From: Bordetella parapertussis
GTDB taxonomy: Bacteria > Pseudomonadota > Gammaproteobacteria > Burkholderiales > SG8-41
Assembly (NCBI GenBank): GCA_945864585.1
Contig: CAMBCF010000023.1
Span: 1 to 51,303, forward strand
Direction: 5' to 3'
DNA length: 51,303 nucleotides
This document shows, piece by piece, positions 32,012-40,702 of this stretch. Made by a program: the position numbers and the translations under genes. Position 1 is the stretch's first letter; the number at the start of each line of letters is the position of its first letter. The notes below the pieces were generated by a model. That model worked only from the letters and a program-made list of their open reading frames with translations. It did no database searches and was not told the DNA's origin.

Positions 32012-33082
32012 ATGCCGTACCGAACCGACGATCTGCGTATCAAGGAACTCAAAGAACTGGTGTCGCCCGCGCAAGTGCTGAGCGAGTTTGCCATTACCGA
32101 AGCTGCCGCCAAAACCGTGGCTGAGACGCGTTTGGCTATCCATCGCATTATTCACGGCGCGGATGACCGGCTGCTGGCGATTGTGGGGCCGTGTTCCATA
32201 CACGACGTCAAGGCCGCCAAGGAATATGCCGGCAAGCTCAAGGATTACGCGGATAAGGCGAGCGCCGATCTGCTGATCGTGATGCGCGTGTATTTTGAAA
32301 AGCCCCGCACCACCGTGGGCTGGAAGGGTTTGATCAATGACCCCAAGCTCGACGGCAGCTTTAACATCAACCAAGGGCTGCGTGTGGCGCGGCAGTTCCT
32401 GCTTGAGGTGAATGCATCGGGTCTGCCGGTGGGATGTGAATTTCTCGACATGATCACGCCGCAGTACATCGCGGATTTGGTGGCGTGGGGCGCGATCGGC
32501 GCGCGCACCACCGAATCGCAGATACATCGCGAGCTCGCCTCCGGCCTGTCGTGCCCGGTGGGTTTCAAGAATGGCACTGATGGCAATATCAAAATCGCCA
32601 TCGACGCGATACGCGCCGCGCAGGCGCCGCATCACTTTCTGTCGGTGACCAAGGAAGGACGTTCGGCAATAGTGTCCACCACCGGCAATGAGGACTGTCA
32701 TCTCATTTTGCGCGGCGGCCAGGCGCCCAATTACGACGCGGCGAACGTTGATGCCGCGGGCAAGGGATTGGCCGAATCCGGCATCCCCGCGCGCATCATG
32801 ATCGATTTCAGTCACGGCAACAGCAGCAAGAAACCGGAAAAGCAGATTGATGTCGGGCAGGATGTCGCGCGCCAGATCGAGGCCGGCGACGGCCGCATCT
32901 TCGGCATCATGGCGGAAAGTCACCTCAAGGCGGGGCGGCAGGATTTGGTACCGGGAAAAGTGCTGGCGTATGGCGTGAGTATTACGGATGGCTGTATCAG
33001 CTGGGATGAAACGCGCGCCATGTTTGATGGGCTGGCAGCCGGAGTGCGGGCGCGGCGGCTTAAGGCTGAAACCAGCGGCTGA
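32012..33082 (+). CDS. aroG: 3-deoxy-7-phosphoheptulonate synthase (DAHP synthase), class I
   Basis: This 356-aa cytosolic enzyme condenses phosphoenolpyruvate and erythrose 4-phosphate, the first step of aromatic amino acid synthesis. Class I signatures include LAIVGPCSIHDVKAAKEYAG, MRVYFEKPRTTVGWKGLIND, GCEFLDMITPQYIADLVAWG, ARTTESQIHRELASGLSCP, GFKNGTDGN and MIDFSHGNSSKK. I chose the ATG at 32012 (MPYRTDDLRIKELKELVSPA) over a TTG at 31985; the ribosome site is weak. Length and motifs are those of AroF/AroG/AroH. Which allosteric inhibitor applies cannot be judged reliably. Confidence 0.95.
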   Translation: MPYRTDDLRIKELKELVSPAQVLSEFAITEAAAKTVAETRLAIHRIIHGADDRLLAIVGPCSIHDVKAAKEYAGKLKDYADKASADLLIVMRVYFEKPRTTVGWKGLINDPKLDGSFNINQGLRVARQFLLEVNASGLPVGCEFLDMITPQYIADLVAWGAIGARTTESQIHRELASGLSCPVGFKNGTDGNIKIAIDAIRAAQAPHHFLSVTKEGRSAIVSTTGNEDCHLILRGGQAPNYDAANVDAAGKGLAESGIPARIMIDFSHGNSSKKPEKQIDVGQDVARQIEAGDGRIFGIMAESHLKAGRQDLVPGKVLAYGVSITDGCISWDETRAMFDGLAAGVRARRLKAETSG

Positions 33083-33134
33083 TTCGAATGATCGATTTTT
33101 GGTCTCTGTTCAGCCTCAGCGCTGAATCCACTTC

Positions 33135-33218
33135 TTTCCCTCACCCTCGGTCCCTCTCCCGGAGGGAGAGGGAAGAAGATCCCTTCTCCCGCCGGGAGAA
33201 GGGTTGGGATGAGGGAAA
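33135..33218. repeat. double-hairpin GGGAGAGGG interspersed repeat
   Basis: Outer arms TTTCCCTCA / TGAGGGAAA (33135-33143, 33210-33218) enclose two perfect hairpins: CCCTCTCCC-GGA-GGGAGAGGG (33152-33172) and CCCTTCTCCC-GCC-GGGAGAAGGG (33181-33203). It lies between aroG and the BtuF-like gene and could end transcription by structure, although no T-run follows. The same hairpin type flanks the DUF559 segment inside metG. Confidence 0.8.
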
Positions 33219-33239
33219 GTAGTATCGTCGACGCGGCCG

Positions 33240-34148
33240 GTGTCACAGGTGTTTGTAGCTTCAATTGTTACACGCGCGGTTGCCGTTGTTTGTTGCCTGT
33301 ACGGTACAGCGCATGCTGCATCGCCTGCGGTTCACGATGATCGCGGCAAGACGCTGAGCCTCGCCGTGCCCGCCACGCGCATCATTTCGATTGCACCGCA
33401 CCTCACCGAAATTGCGTTTGCGGCTGGCATTGGCGCCAAGCTAATCGCCGTCAGCGAATACAGCGATTACCCGCCCGCAGCCTTGCGCCTGCCGCGGGTG
33501 GGCGATGGCGCGCGCGTCGATATTGAACGCATCCTCACGCTGAAACCCGATCTGGTGCTGGCGTGGAAAAGCGGCAATCAGGCGGGTGATATCGAAAAGC
33601 TGGAGCGTTTGCGCATTCCGGTATGGGTAAGCGAGCCGTCGCGGCTTGCCGATATTTCGCGACTGCTGCGTGACGTGGCTCTGCTTGCGGGTGAACCTGC
33701 GATGGGTGAACGCGCCGCAGACGATTTCGAGCGGGCGCTGCAAAAGCTGCGCCAACGCGGCAGCGGCGCACCGGCGCAACAGGCTGCGCCGCGCGTGTTC
33801 TACGAAATCTGGCATCAGCCGCTGCTGACCGTCAACGGCGCGCATATCATCAGCGACGCCATCACCTTGTGCGGCGGGAACAACGTGTTTGCAGGCGTGC
33901 CGGTGCTCACACCTGCAGTATCGATGGAATCGGTACTGGCGGCGCGCCCGGACATGGTATTGGGCGGCGGCTCCGCCAACGGCGAGGCGGATTTTGTCGC
34001 CAGATGGCGCCGCATGCCAATGGCGGCCTTGCAGGCCATTCCCACCCGCTACATCGCGCCCGCCGGCATTCAGCGCCAGTCGCCGCGAATTCTCGAGGGC
34101 ATACGCGCTATTTGCAGGCATCTGGACGCCGCCCGGGCGCGTAAATAG
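33240..34148 (+). CDS. periplasmic cobalamin/iron-complex-binding protein (BtuF-like)
   Basis: This 302-aa class III (BtuF/FepB fold) binding protein has signal peptide VTRAVAVVCCLYGTAHAA. The conserved start of the mature fold is RIISIAPHLTEIAFAAGIGA then KLIAVSEYSDYPPAALRLPR VGDGARVDIERILTLKPDLV. Later IWHQPLLTVNGAHIISDAIT and CGGNNVFAG are typical of BtuF. It would deliver vitamin B12 to a BtuCD ABC importer, which is not in the window; a haem or siderophore ligand is possible. The GTG start at 33240 directly follows the hairpin repeat, and no good ribosome site is visible. No B12 riboswitch was recognised upstream. Confidence 0.82.
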   Translation: MSQVFVASIVTRAVAVVCCLYGTAHAASPAVHDDRGKTLSLAVPATRIISIAPHLTEIAFAAGIGAKLIAVSEYSDYPPAALRLPRVGDGARVDIERILTLKPDLVLAWKSGNQAGDIEKLERLRIPVWVSEPSRLADISRLLRDVALLAGEPAMGERAADDFERALQKLRQRGSGAPAQQAAPRVFYEIWHQPLLTVNGAHIISDAITLCGGNNVFAGVPVLTPAVSMESVLAARPDMVLGGGSANGEADFVARWRRMPMAALQAIPTRYIAPAGIQRQSPRILEGIRAICRHLDAARARK

Positions 34149-34300
34149 AGTGCAGCATGGTAAGATTGTAGTAAGGGGAACGCGATAGCCTGCGGTCCGA
34201 GTTGTTGCGCGGCTTTCTCTTATGGCATCGAACAGCGTTGCAGATTGTTCGCTGCCGGCGTGCGGTGATTCCCTCTAAAACCCCTCATCAGGAGATTCAC

Positions 34301-34462
34301 ATGGCAGCCGAGCAACCGACCAAGCAACCAAGCACACCCGTATCCCTCACCGGCACACCTTTTGTCGACAAGACCGGCAGCGAGAAAATTACCTGGCTGG
34401 GCAAGTGCGTAGTCATGCTGATTACCGGCGGCTTCGCTTTTCCCAATATTTTCGTCGAGTAG
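34301..34462 (+). CDS. small single-helix membrane protein (53 aa), unknown
   Basis: The ATG at 34301 has AGGAG 6 bases upstream and encodes 53 residues. A polar N-terminal half rich in Thr, Pro and Lys (EQPTKQPSTPVSLTGTPFVD) is followed by one hydrophobic segment, CVVMLITGGFAFPNIFV, ending in Glu. A clear ribosome site and a sensible topology support a real gene despite the size. No known family is recognised. It stands alone between the BtuF-like gene and a convergent hydrolase gene. Confidence 0.6.
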   Translation: MAAEQPTKQPSTPVSLTGTPFVDKTGSEKITWLGKCVVMLITGGFAFPNIFVE

Positions 34463-34500
34463 CATCCACCCGTAGCGGGGTTCTCGCCGCGCGACGCCGG

Positions 34501-35370
34501 TCATTCCCGCAGTAAAAACGGCTCGATGATCGCGGCCAGCTTATGCGGCTGGTCGTGATGCATCATGTGTCCGCTATCTTCCAGCAGTGCCTCGTGGTAA
34601 TTACGAAACGCGCCCTTGCGTTCAGCCAGTTGCTCGGGCGTATCCTTGCGCCAGTTGCGCATCTCGGTTTCGCTGCTCACCACCCACAGTACCGGGCAGG
34701 TGATACGCTGCCAGCAGGCAATCAGTTCTTCCAGGCGACTCATCACCGGGTTAACCATTTTGTGACGCGGGTCGAAGCGCAACACAATTTGACCCTGGTC
34801 TGACGCTTGTGCCCAGTGTCGTGCCAGAAACTGTGCCTTATCGTCGCTCAGGCGTGGGTTATTCTTGCACAGCCGTTCGGCAACGGCCTCGAATGAGGCA
34901 TAAGGTCTCAACGTTGGCGGATCACGCAAGGCATTGAGCCAGCGCTGGTAACGCGCAGGCGCCATGTCGGGTTTGCCGCGCCCTGCGCCAAAGCCTTCCA
35001 GCGAGATGAGTTTTTCCACGCGCTCGGGGCGGATGCCGGCGTAGGTGCATGCAATATTGCCGCCCATGCTGTGTCCTACGATTTTTACCGGCGCGTCGGG
35101 CGCATAAATATCGAGCAGTGCATCGAGATCGGCGTAGTAGTCCTGAAACCAGTAACCCTCGCGCGTCCACTCGCTTAAGCCGAAACCACGCCAGTCGGGT
35201 GCTATCACCAGCCAATCCTGTTTAAGCGCGTCCACTAAAAATTGAAACGACGCCGAAACATCCATCCAGCCGTGCAGCAAGAAAAGTTTGGGGCGGCCGG
35301 GGTCGCCCCACAACCGTATATGATGGCGTATGCCGCGGATGGCATGAAATTCGGAACGGCTTGTTTTCAT
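34501..35370 (-). CDS. alpha/beta hydrolase
   Basis: This 289-aa cytosolic alpha/beta-hydrolase has LFLLHGWMDVSASFQFLVDA (oxyanion HGW), VIAPDWRGFGLSEW, nucleophile elbow KIVGHSMGGNIACTYAG (Ser in GHSMG), and a His loop LEDSGHMMHHDQP. The acid is probably in WVVSSETEM or nearby, where Glu replaces the usual Asp. Substrate unknown; relatives are annotated as general esterases or haloalkane-dehalogenase-like proteins. Its ATG at 35370 lies 108 bases from the divergent dnaE start, and the two may share a regulatory gap. Confidence 0.88.
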   Translation of the reverse strand: MKTSRSEFHAIRGIRHHIRLWGDPGRPKLFLLHGWMDVSASFQFLVDALKQDWLVIAPDWRGFGLSEWTREGYWFQDYYADLDALLDIYAPDAPVKIVGHSMGGNIACTYAGIRPERVEKLISLEGFGAGRGKPDMAPARYQRWLNALRDPPTLRPYASFEAVAERLCKNNPRLSDDKAQFLARHWAQASDQGQIVLRFDPRHKMVNPVMSRLEELIACWQRITCPVLWVVSSETEMRNWRKDTPEQLAERKGAFRNYHEALLEDSGHMMHHDQPHKLAAIIEPFLLRE

Positions 35371-35478
35371 TTACTTTTTTTCTTTGAGTGAGCGCGCCTG
35401 GCGGACTATTTTTGGAACGCGGGCGGGCATTGAGCGGTGATTATGCAGCAACCCCGCGCAAGCCGCTAAAATAGCGTC

Positions 35479-38400
35479 ATGCAGCCTTTGTCCGCACCGA
35501 CGTTTATTCATCTGCGTTTGCACAGCGAGTATTCCATCGTTGACGGCATCGTGCGCATCGATGACGCGGTGGCCGCCGCCGCCGCCGACGGCATGCCGGC
35601 ACTGGCATTGACGGATTTGTCGAATCTTTTCGGCATGATCAAATTTTACAAGGCTGCGCGTGCAGCGGGCATCAAGCCGATTGTGGGCTGCGATGTATGG
35701 CTCACCAACGAAGCCGATCGCGACCAGCCGTTTCGCTTGTTGCTGCTGGTGCAAAATCATGCGGGTTATCTGCGCTTGAGTGAGCTGCTCACGCGCGCCT
35801 ATCGCGCCAACCAATATCGCGGCCGCTGTGAAATCAGGCGCGAGTGGTTTAGTGAGACGGGCCGCCCCACGGAAAACGGCACGAAGAGCTGCACTGAGGG
35901 CCTGATTGCGCTATCGGGGGCGCATCATGGCGATATCGGGCAAGCCTTGATCGCAGATAACAGTGTAGCCGCGGCCAGACTCGCGCGCGGCTGGACGGCG
36001 CTTTTTCCCGGGCGTTTTTATATTGAAGTGCAGCGGCCGGGGCCCGGCGCGATGACGGCGGGCGCTGCGGTGGCGCCGGTCGAAACCTGCGTGCAGCGTT
36101 CGCTTAAGCTCGCGGCGCAAGTGCAATTGCCAGTGGTGGCGACGCATCCGGTGCAATATTTGCGGGCCGAGGATTTCCGTGCGCACGAAGCGCGCGTGTG
36201 CATTTCAGAAGGGCACATGCTGTCGGATCAGCGCCGGCCCAGACGCTACACCGAACAACAGTACTTTCTGAAACAAGAAGAAATTTTTAATATATTCAGA
36301 GACTTACCAGAATCTCTTGCCAACAGTGTTGAAATCGCCAAGCGCTGCAATCTGCAACTCGAACTGGGCAAGAGCAGGCTGCCGCTGTTCCCCACGCCCA
36401 ACCACGAAAGTCTCGACGACTATCTCAAGTTGTGCGCGCACCAGGGTCTGCAGGCGCGCATGCTGGCCTTGTATCCCGACGCGCAGGCGCGTGAAAAAGA
36501 ATTGCCGCGTTACCTTGAACGTCTAGAGTTTGAGATCAAGGTAATTCTGCAAATGGAATTTCCCGGCTACTTTTTGATCGTGGCCGACTTTATCAACTGG
36601 GCCAAAAATAACGGGGTGCCGGTGGGGCCGGGGCGCGGTTCGGGCGCGGGTTCGCTGGTGGCGTACAGCCTGGGCATTACCGATCTCGATCCCTTGCGCT
36701 ACAACCTGCTGTTCGAGCGTTTTCTGAATCCCGAGCGCGTATCGATGCCCGACTTCGATATCGATTTCTGTCAGGACGGGCGTGACCGGGTGATCGATTA
36801 CGTCAAGCAGCGTTATGGCGCGGACAGCGTGTCGCAGATCGTCACTTTCGGCACCATGGCGGCCAAGGCGGTGGTGCGCGACGTCGGGCGTGTGCTGGAA
36901 ATGCCGTACACTTTTTGCGATCAACTGGCGAAGCTGATTCCGTTTATGCCCGGCAAGCTGGTTACACTGGCGCTGGCGCGCGAGATGGAACCGCAGTTGA
37001 AAGAACGCGAGCAAAATGAAGAGGAAGTGCGTGAACTGCTGGCGCTGGCCGAGAAAGTCGAGGGCCTCACGCGCAACGTCGGCATGCACGCGGGCGGCGT
37101 GCTGATCGCACCGGGAAAATTGACCGATTTCTGCCCGCTGTATGTCGCTGACGGATCGGATGCGGCGGTGAGCCAGTTCGACAAGGATGATGTTGAGGCC
37201 ATCGGGCTGGTAAAGTTCGACTTTCTCGGGCTGACCACGCTGACGATACTCGATTGGGCGTTGCGCTACGTGAAGCAGCTCGATGCGGATTCAACGCTGG
37301 CGCTGCACCAACTGCCGCTCGATGACGTGGCCGCGTACAAGATTTTCGCCACCGCCAACACCGCGGCGATATTCCAGTTTGAATCGCGCGGCATGCGTGA
37401 TCTGTTGAAGCGTGCGCGCCCCGACCGCTTCGGCGACATTATCGCGCTGGTGGCGCTGTATCGGCCGGGGCCGATGGATCTGATTCCCGATTTTTGCGAG
37501 CGCAAGAACGGCAAGCGCTTCGACTATCCCGATCCGCGTGTCAAAGACATCCTTGCTGAATCCTACGGCATCATGATTTATCAGGAGCAGGTGATGCAGA
37601 TGGCGCAGATCATCGGCGGCTACAGCCTCGGTGGCGCCGATCTGTTGCGGCGCGCGATGGGCCATAAAAATGCCGAAGAGATGGCCCAGCAACGCAGTAT
37701 CTTTGGCGCGGGCGCGGCGCAAAACGGCCTGACGCCGCGCAAAGCGGATGAACTGTTTGACCTGATGGAGAAGTTCGCCGGTTACGGTTTTAACAAATCG
37801 CATGCGGCCGCGTACGCGCTGGTGGCGTATCAAACGGCCTACCTGAAAGCGCATCATACGGCCGCATTCATGGCAGCCAACCTGTCGGCGGTGATGAACG
37901 ACACCGACAAGGTGCAGCAACTGCATGAAGATTGCCGTGCCAACGGTCTGGAGATACTCGCGCCGGATGTCAACAGCGGCGGCTATCGCTTCGCGCCAGT
38001 GGATAAAAAGCGCATACGCTACGGGCTGGGCGCGATCAAAGGCAGCGGCGAAGGGGCCATCAATCACATCGTCGAGGTGCGCGACAAAGGCGGTGCGTTC
38101 AAGGATTTATTCGATTTCTGCCATCGTGTCGATAATCGGGTGGTCAACCGGCGCGTGGTCGAATCGCTGGTGCGTGCCGGTGCGTTTGACGGTGTCGATG
38201 ACAATCGCGCCGCAGTGCTGGCGGCGGTGGGCCTGGCGCTGGAAAGCGCGGAGCAGGCGAGCCGCAGCGCGAATCAGAGCAATCTGTTTGGCGACGTCGA
38301 AGACCACCGGCCGCCGCCGCAGTTGAGCAAAGTGTGGCGCTGGAGCGATCTGGAGCGATTGAAGCAGGAGAAAGTGGCGGTCGGCTACTACCTGTCGGGC

Positions 38401-38997
38401 CACCCGTTTCGCACCTATGAAGCCGAGCTGCGCGGCTTTGCGCCGACTCGGCTGGATCAGGTGAGCGCACAGTCGAACACGGTGATGCTCGCGGGCATTA
38501 TAGTCAGTCAGCGCATCCAGATGACGCGGCGCGGGCGCATGGGCGTGCTGGTGCTCGACGACAGCTACGCGCGCCTTGAACTCACCGTGTTCAACGAACT
38601 CTATGAGCAGCACCGCCACTGGCTGAAGGAAGACACCCTGATCGTGGTTGAGGGCAAGGTCAGCAAATCCATGTTTGACGATAGCGAAAACCTGCGCATC
38701 TCGGCCGAAAAGCTCTATGACCTGCAAAAAGCGCGCGAGCAATTTGCGCGCGCCCTGAAAATTACCTGCAATGGCCAGTCGTCGGGAGACAAGCTGCGTG
38801 CGCTGCTGACGCCGCACCTTAACGGCCCGTGTCCGGTCGCGGTCGAGTATTGCAATCAGAATGCGCGCTGTGAAGTTACGCTCGGGGAGCAATGGAACGT
38901 GCATCCGCGCGATGAATTGATTGCCTCGCTGGCCGAATGGTTGCAACCCGAAAACGTAAAATTACTCTACCCCCATGAACAAAGTGCAACAGGTTGA
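35479..38997 (+). CDS. dnaE: DNA polymerase III alpha subunit
   Basis: This complete 1172-aa replicative polymerase has the N-terminal PHP domain beginning FIHLRLHSEYSIVDGIVRID, the polymerase palm with GPGRGSGAGSLVAY and the catalytic aspartates in PDFDIDFCQDGRD (Asp427, Asp429), the fingers region HAGGVLIAPGKLTDFCPLY, MIYQEQVMQMAQIIGGYSLG, YGFNKSHAAAYALVAYQTAY, the helix-hairpin-helix region, and an OB domain (VMLAGIIVSQRIQMTRRGRM). It copies the chromosome as part of the Pol III core. Start ATG 35479 agrees with homologues; the ribosome site is weak. The 3' end overlaps by 23 bases the start of a WbuC fragment. Confidence 0.97.
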   Translation: MQPLSAPTFIHLRLHSEYSIVDGIVRIDDAVAAAAADGMPALALTDLSNLFGMIKFYKAARAAGIKPIVGCDVWLTNEADRDQPFRLLLLVQNHAGYLRLSELLTRAYRANQYRGRCEIRREWFSETGRPTENGTKSCTEGLIALSGAHHGDIGQALIADNSVAAARLARGWTALFPGRFYIEVQRPGPGAMTAGAAVAPVETCVQRSLKLAAQVQLPVVATHPVQYLRAEDFRAHEARVCISEGHMLSDQRRPRRYTEQQYFLKQEEIFNIFRDLPESLANSVEIAKRCNLQLELGKSRLPLFPTPNHESLDDYLKLCAHQGLQARMLALYPDAQAREKELPRYLERLEFEIKVILQMEFPGYFLIVADFINWAKNNGVPVGPGRGSGAGSLVAYSLGITDLDPLRYNLLFERFLNPERVSMPDFDIDFCQDGRDRVIDYVKQRYGADSVSQIVTFGTMAAKAVVRDVGRVLEMPYTFCDQLAKLIPFMPGKLVTLALAREMEPQLKEREQNEEEVRELLALAEKVEGLTRNVGMHAGGVLIAPGKLTDFCPLYVADGSDAAVSQFDKDDVEAIGLVKFDFLGLTTLTILDWALRYVKQLDADSTLALHQLPLDDVAAYKIFATANTAAIFQFESRGMRDLLKRARPDRFGDIIALVALYRPGPMDLIPDFCERKNGKRFDYPDPRVKDILAESYGIMIYQEQVMQMAQIIGGYSLGGADLLRRAMGHKNAEEMAQQRSIFGAGAAQNGLTPRKADELFDLMEKFAGYGFNKSHAAAYALVAYQTAYLKAHHTAAFMAANLSAVMNDTDKVQQLHEDCRANGLEILAPDVNSGGYRFAPVDKKRIRYGLGAIKGSGEGAINHIVEVRDKGGAFKDLFDFCHRVDNRVVNRRVVESLVRAGAFDGVDDNRAAVLAAVGLALESAEQASRSANQSNLFGDVEDHRPPPQLSKVWRWSDLERLKQEKVAVGYYLSGHPFRTYEAELRGFAPTRLDQVSAQSNTVMLAGIIVSQRIQMTRRGRMGVLVLDDSYARLELTVFNELYEQHRHWLKEDTLIVVEGKVSKSMFDDSENLRISAEKLYDLQKAREQFARALKITCNGQSSGDKLRALLTPHLNGPCPVAVEYCNQNARCEVTLGEQWNVHPRDELIASLAEWLQPENVKLLYPHEQSATG

Positions 38998-39105
38998 CAG
39001 CGCCCTGATCGACGACCTGCTGGCGCAGGAGCACGCCGCGCCACGGTTGCGCAAGAACCTGAATTTTCACGAGCGTGAATCGCATCCGAGCCAGCGCCTG
39101 CAAAT
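38975..39105 (+). pseudogene. WbuC-type cupin protein, N-terminal fragment
   Basis: From ATG 38975, inside the dnaE end, the frame reads VQQVDSALIDDLLAQEHAAP then RLRKNLNFHERESHPSQRLQ. Charged Arg-Lys-Asn-x-Asn-x-His and HP-x-x-R-L are the N-terminal marks of WbuC-family cupins, usually followed by the metal-binding PHRH core. That core and the rest are absent: at about 39105-39112 the sequence changes into a TPR gene in another frame. Overlap with dnaE suggests former translational coupling. Confidence 0.65.
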
Positions 39106-39111
39106 CCTTCG

Positions 39112-39689
39112 GCCTTGCGCATCGCAATACCGAAACCAGCGTGAGCAATTTGGCGCTGGTGCTGCGGTTTCAAAAGCGTTATGAAGAAGCCGAGAAAAAT
39201 TACCGGCGCGCGCTGGCGCTGCGCGAAACAATGTTGGGTGCGGCGCATCCCGCCACCGCGCTGATAATGCTGAACCTCGTGGATGTGGTGCAGGCGCAGA
39301 AAAAATTCACCGAGGCCGAGAAATTACGGCGCACCGTGCTGCCGATTTTTGAAAAAGCGCATGGCGAAGACCCCAAAACCGCCACCGCGCTCAACAATCT
39401 GGGCGCCAATCTGCAGATGTAACAGCGCTGCCGGGAAGCCGAGCCGGTGTTGCGCCGCGCACTCCCGATGAAAGAAAAGACCCTGGGGTCGATGAGCCAA
39501 AGCGTGGCAATCCCCTTAACCAATCTCGCGGAAGTGTGCGAGGCGCTGGGCCGCAAAGACGAGGCGGCGGAGTATCGCGCGCGCGCTGGAGATACAAAAG
39601 CTGGCTTCGGAAAAGGTGTAGCGAGTAGCCCGGAAGAAGCGAAGCGTATTCCGGGAAAACGTGCCGGACTGATCCAATATCGCCGTTGA
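39112..39689 (+). pseudogene. tetratricopeptide (kinesin-light-chain-like) gene remnant
   Basis: Three to four 42-residue TPR units are visible: LAHRNTETSVSNLALVLRFQ KRYEEAEKNYRRALALRE, HPATALIMLNLVDVVQAQ KKFTEAEKLRRTVLPIFE, DPKTATALNNLGANLQM, then a TAA at 39420-39422, then CREAEPVLRRALPMKEKTL and PLTNLAEVCEALGRKDEAAE YRARA in the same frame. The start is missing (joined to the WbuC fragment). The last 20 codons are encoded by an interspersed repeat (about 39625-39660, GTAGCCCGGAAGAAGCGAAG type) and are not TPR. Not expected to be functional. Confidence 0.75.
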
Positions 39690-39889
39690 CTGGTTGCCGG
39701 CGAAACATTTTTCACGGTCAAGCTCCGCTCTGCTTGTCGAGCCTGGCAACACGCTTGCCGGCATCTTGCATGGCGTCAGAACCGAATTACCGCTGGTGAT
39801 TGATGCAAGGGTTACGCTTGTTGAGTTTATCGGTATTCAGGCATTCAGAAATCGCCCGCGCTATACTGAGCGTCGCAAAAGGAGTAACC

Positions 39890-40096
39890 ATGGAACTCTC
39901 TGCTGTTCTGACACCTGCCGTCGAAGGCGGTTTTATTGCGCTAAATCCGGAAACAGGAACCACTTCGCAGGGCGAAACTGTTGAGGAAGCGCTTGCGAAT
40001 TTGCGTGAAGCTACCGAACTCTTTCTTGAGGAGTTTCCGCTAACGGTTACGGGGCGCGCTCTGCTCACAACGTTCCATGTAGCCGTGAATGCCTAG
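39890..40096 (+). CDS. hicB: HicB-type antitoxin
   Basis: This 68-aa protein has the HicB partial RNase-H-like fold: LSAVLTPAVEGGFIALNPET then TTSQGETVEEALANLREATE and LFLEEF. ATG 39890 follows AAAGGAG. It is shorter than HicB proteins with a C-terminal DNA-binding domain, so autoregulation may need the toxin or may be absent. A TATACT at 39862-39867 is a likely -10, and direct repeats ATTCAG-GC-ATTCAG just upstream (39835-39848) could be an operator. It overlaps the toxin start by 8 bases. Confidence 0.85.
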   Translation: MELSAVLTPAVEGGFIALNPETGTTSQGETVEEALANLREATELFLEEFPLTVTGRALLTTFHVAVNA

Positions 40097-40310
40097 TTTG
40101 CCGGTGGTTTCGGGCGCGGAAACGGTGCGCGCCCTTCAGCGACTCGGTTTTGTTGTCGTGCGCCAGCGTGGCAGTCACATCGTTCTTCGTCGTGCATCTC
40201 AGGGTTGCGTTGTGCCCAATCATCGCGAGGTCAAAACGGGCACGCTTTCTGGTTTACTCAAGCAGGCGGGCGTATCCGTCGATGAGTTTCTCAATGCGCA
40301 CAAAGCGTGA
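40089..40310 (+). CDS. hicA: HicA-type mRNA interferase toxin
   Basis: This 73-aa protein has the double-stranded-RNA-binding-like HicA fold: VSGAETVRALQRLGFVVVRQ then RGSHIVLRRASQGCVVPNHR EVKTGTLSGLLKQAGVSVDE F. The catalytic His lies in GSHIVLRR. HicA cleaves mRNA to stop translation until HicB neutralises it. It seems intact, unlike the TacT, HsdR and Fic genes in this window. The antitoxin precedes the toxin here, the reverse of the classic hicAB order but common for this subgroup. Confidence 0.88.
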   Translation: MPSLPVVSGAETVRALQRLGFVVVRQRGSHIVLRRASQGCVVPNHREVKTGTLSGLLKQAGVSVDEFLNAHKA

Positions 40311-40702
40311 CTTTGCGGGTCCGCACGCATAGTGTTCGTCGTCACGGACGGTCTATCATCATCCATTTGTTTCCCACGATGTGCGTCCGCGATCAAATTT
40401 GGCATTGGCAGGATATAGTCGGCCCGCGCGCGCTAAATTGCGTGGCGTGTCTGATAGCGAAAACATCTTTTCCGCGGACGGTTCTCTCGCCGCCGTCGTT
40501 CTCGCTTGCCGCGTGCGCGCCGACGAGATCGCGATGAGGGCTGTATTATTAAAACACTCAAAAAACAACAAGTTAATGTTACAGAAGCACTGTTGGTTAG
40601 GCCGAGATTGCGAAGTCCAACGAACAGTCTCTGTGAAGATCAGCGCTCGTTGAAACGCCGTATTCGGTTGACGTTGGGGTGCCTTCGTCACCCCAACACG
40701 TG
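40311..40702. other. 392-base gap with a small hairpin, no clear gene
   Basis: No family-like frame was found. At 40673-40697 GTTGGGGTG-CCTTCGT-CACCCCAAC forms a perfect 9-bp stem just downstream of the minus-strand acyP stop, and may be a repeat or the end of its transcript. An AT-rich patch at 40548-40580 stands out in otherwise GC-rich sequence. The stretch may be the remains of a gene. Confidence 0.4.

Noticed and set aside
33219-33240. Cobalamin riboswitch in front of the BtuF-like gene
   Set aside because: The gap to the hairpin repeat is only about 20 bases and no B12-box-like core is present upstream.
40311-40702. A gene in the gap between HicA and acylphosphatase
   Set aside because: Frames of 76-110 codons exist on both strands but show no family-like pattern or ribosome site.
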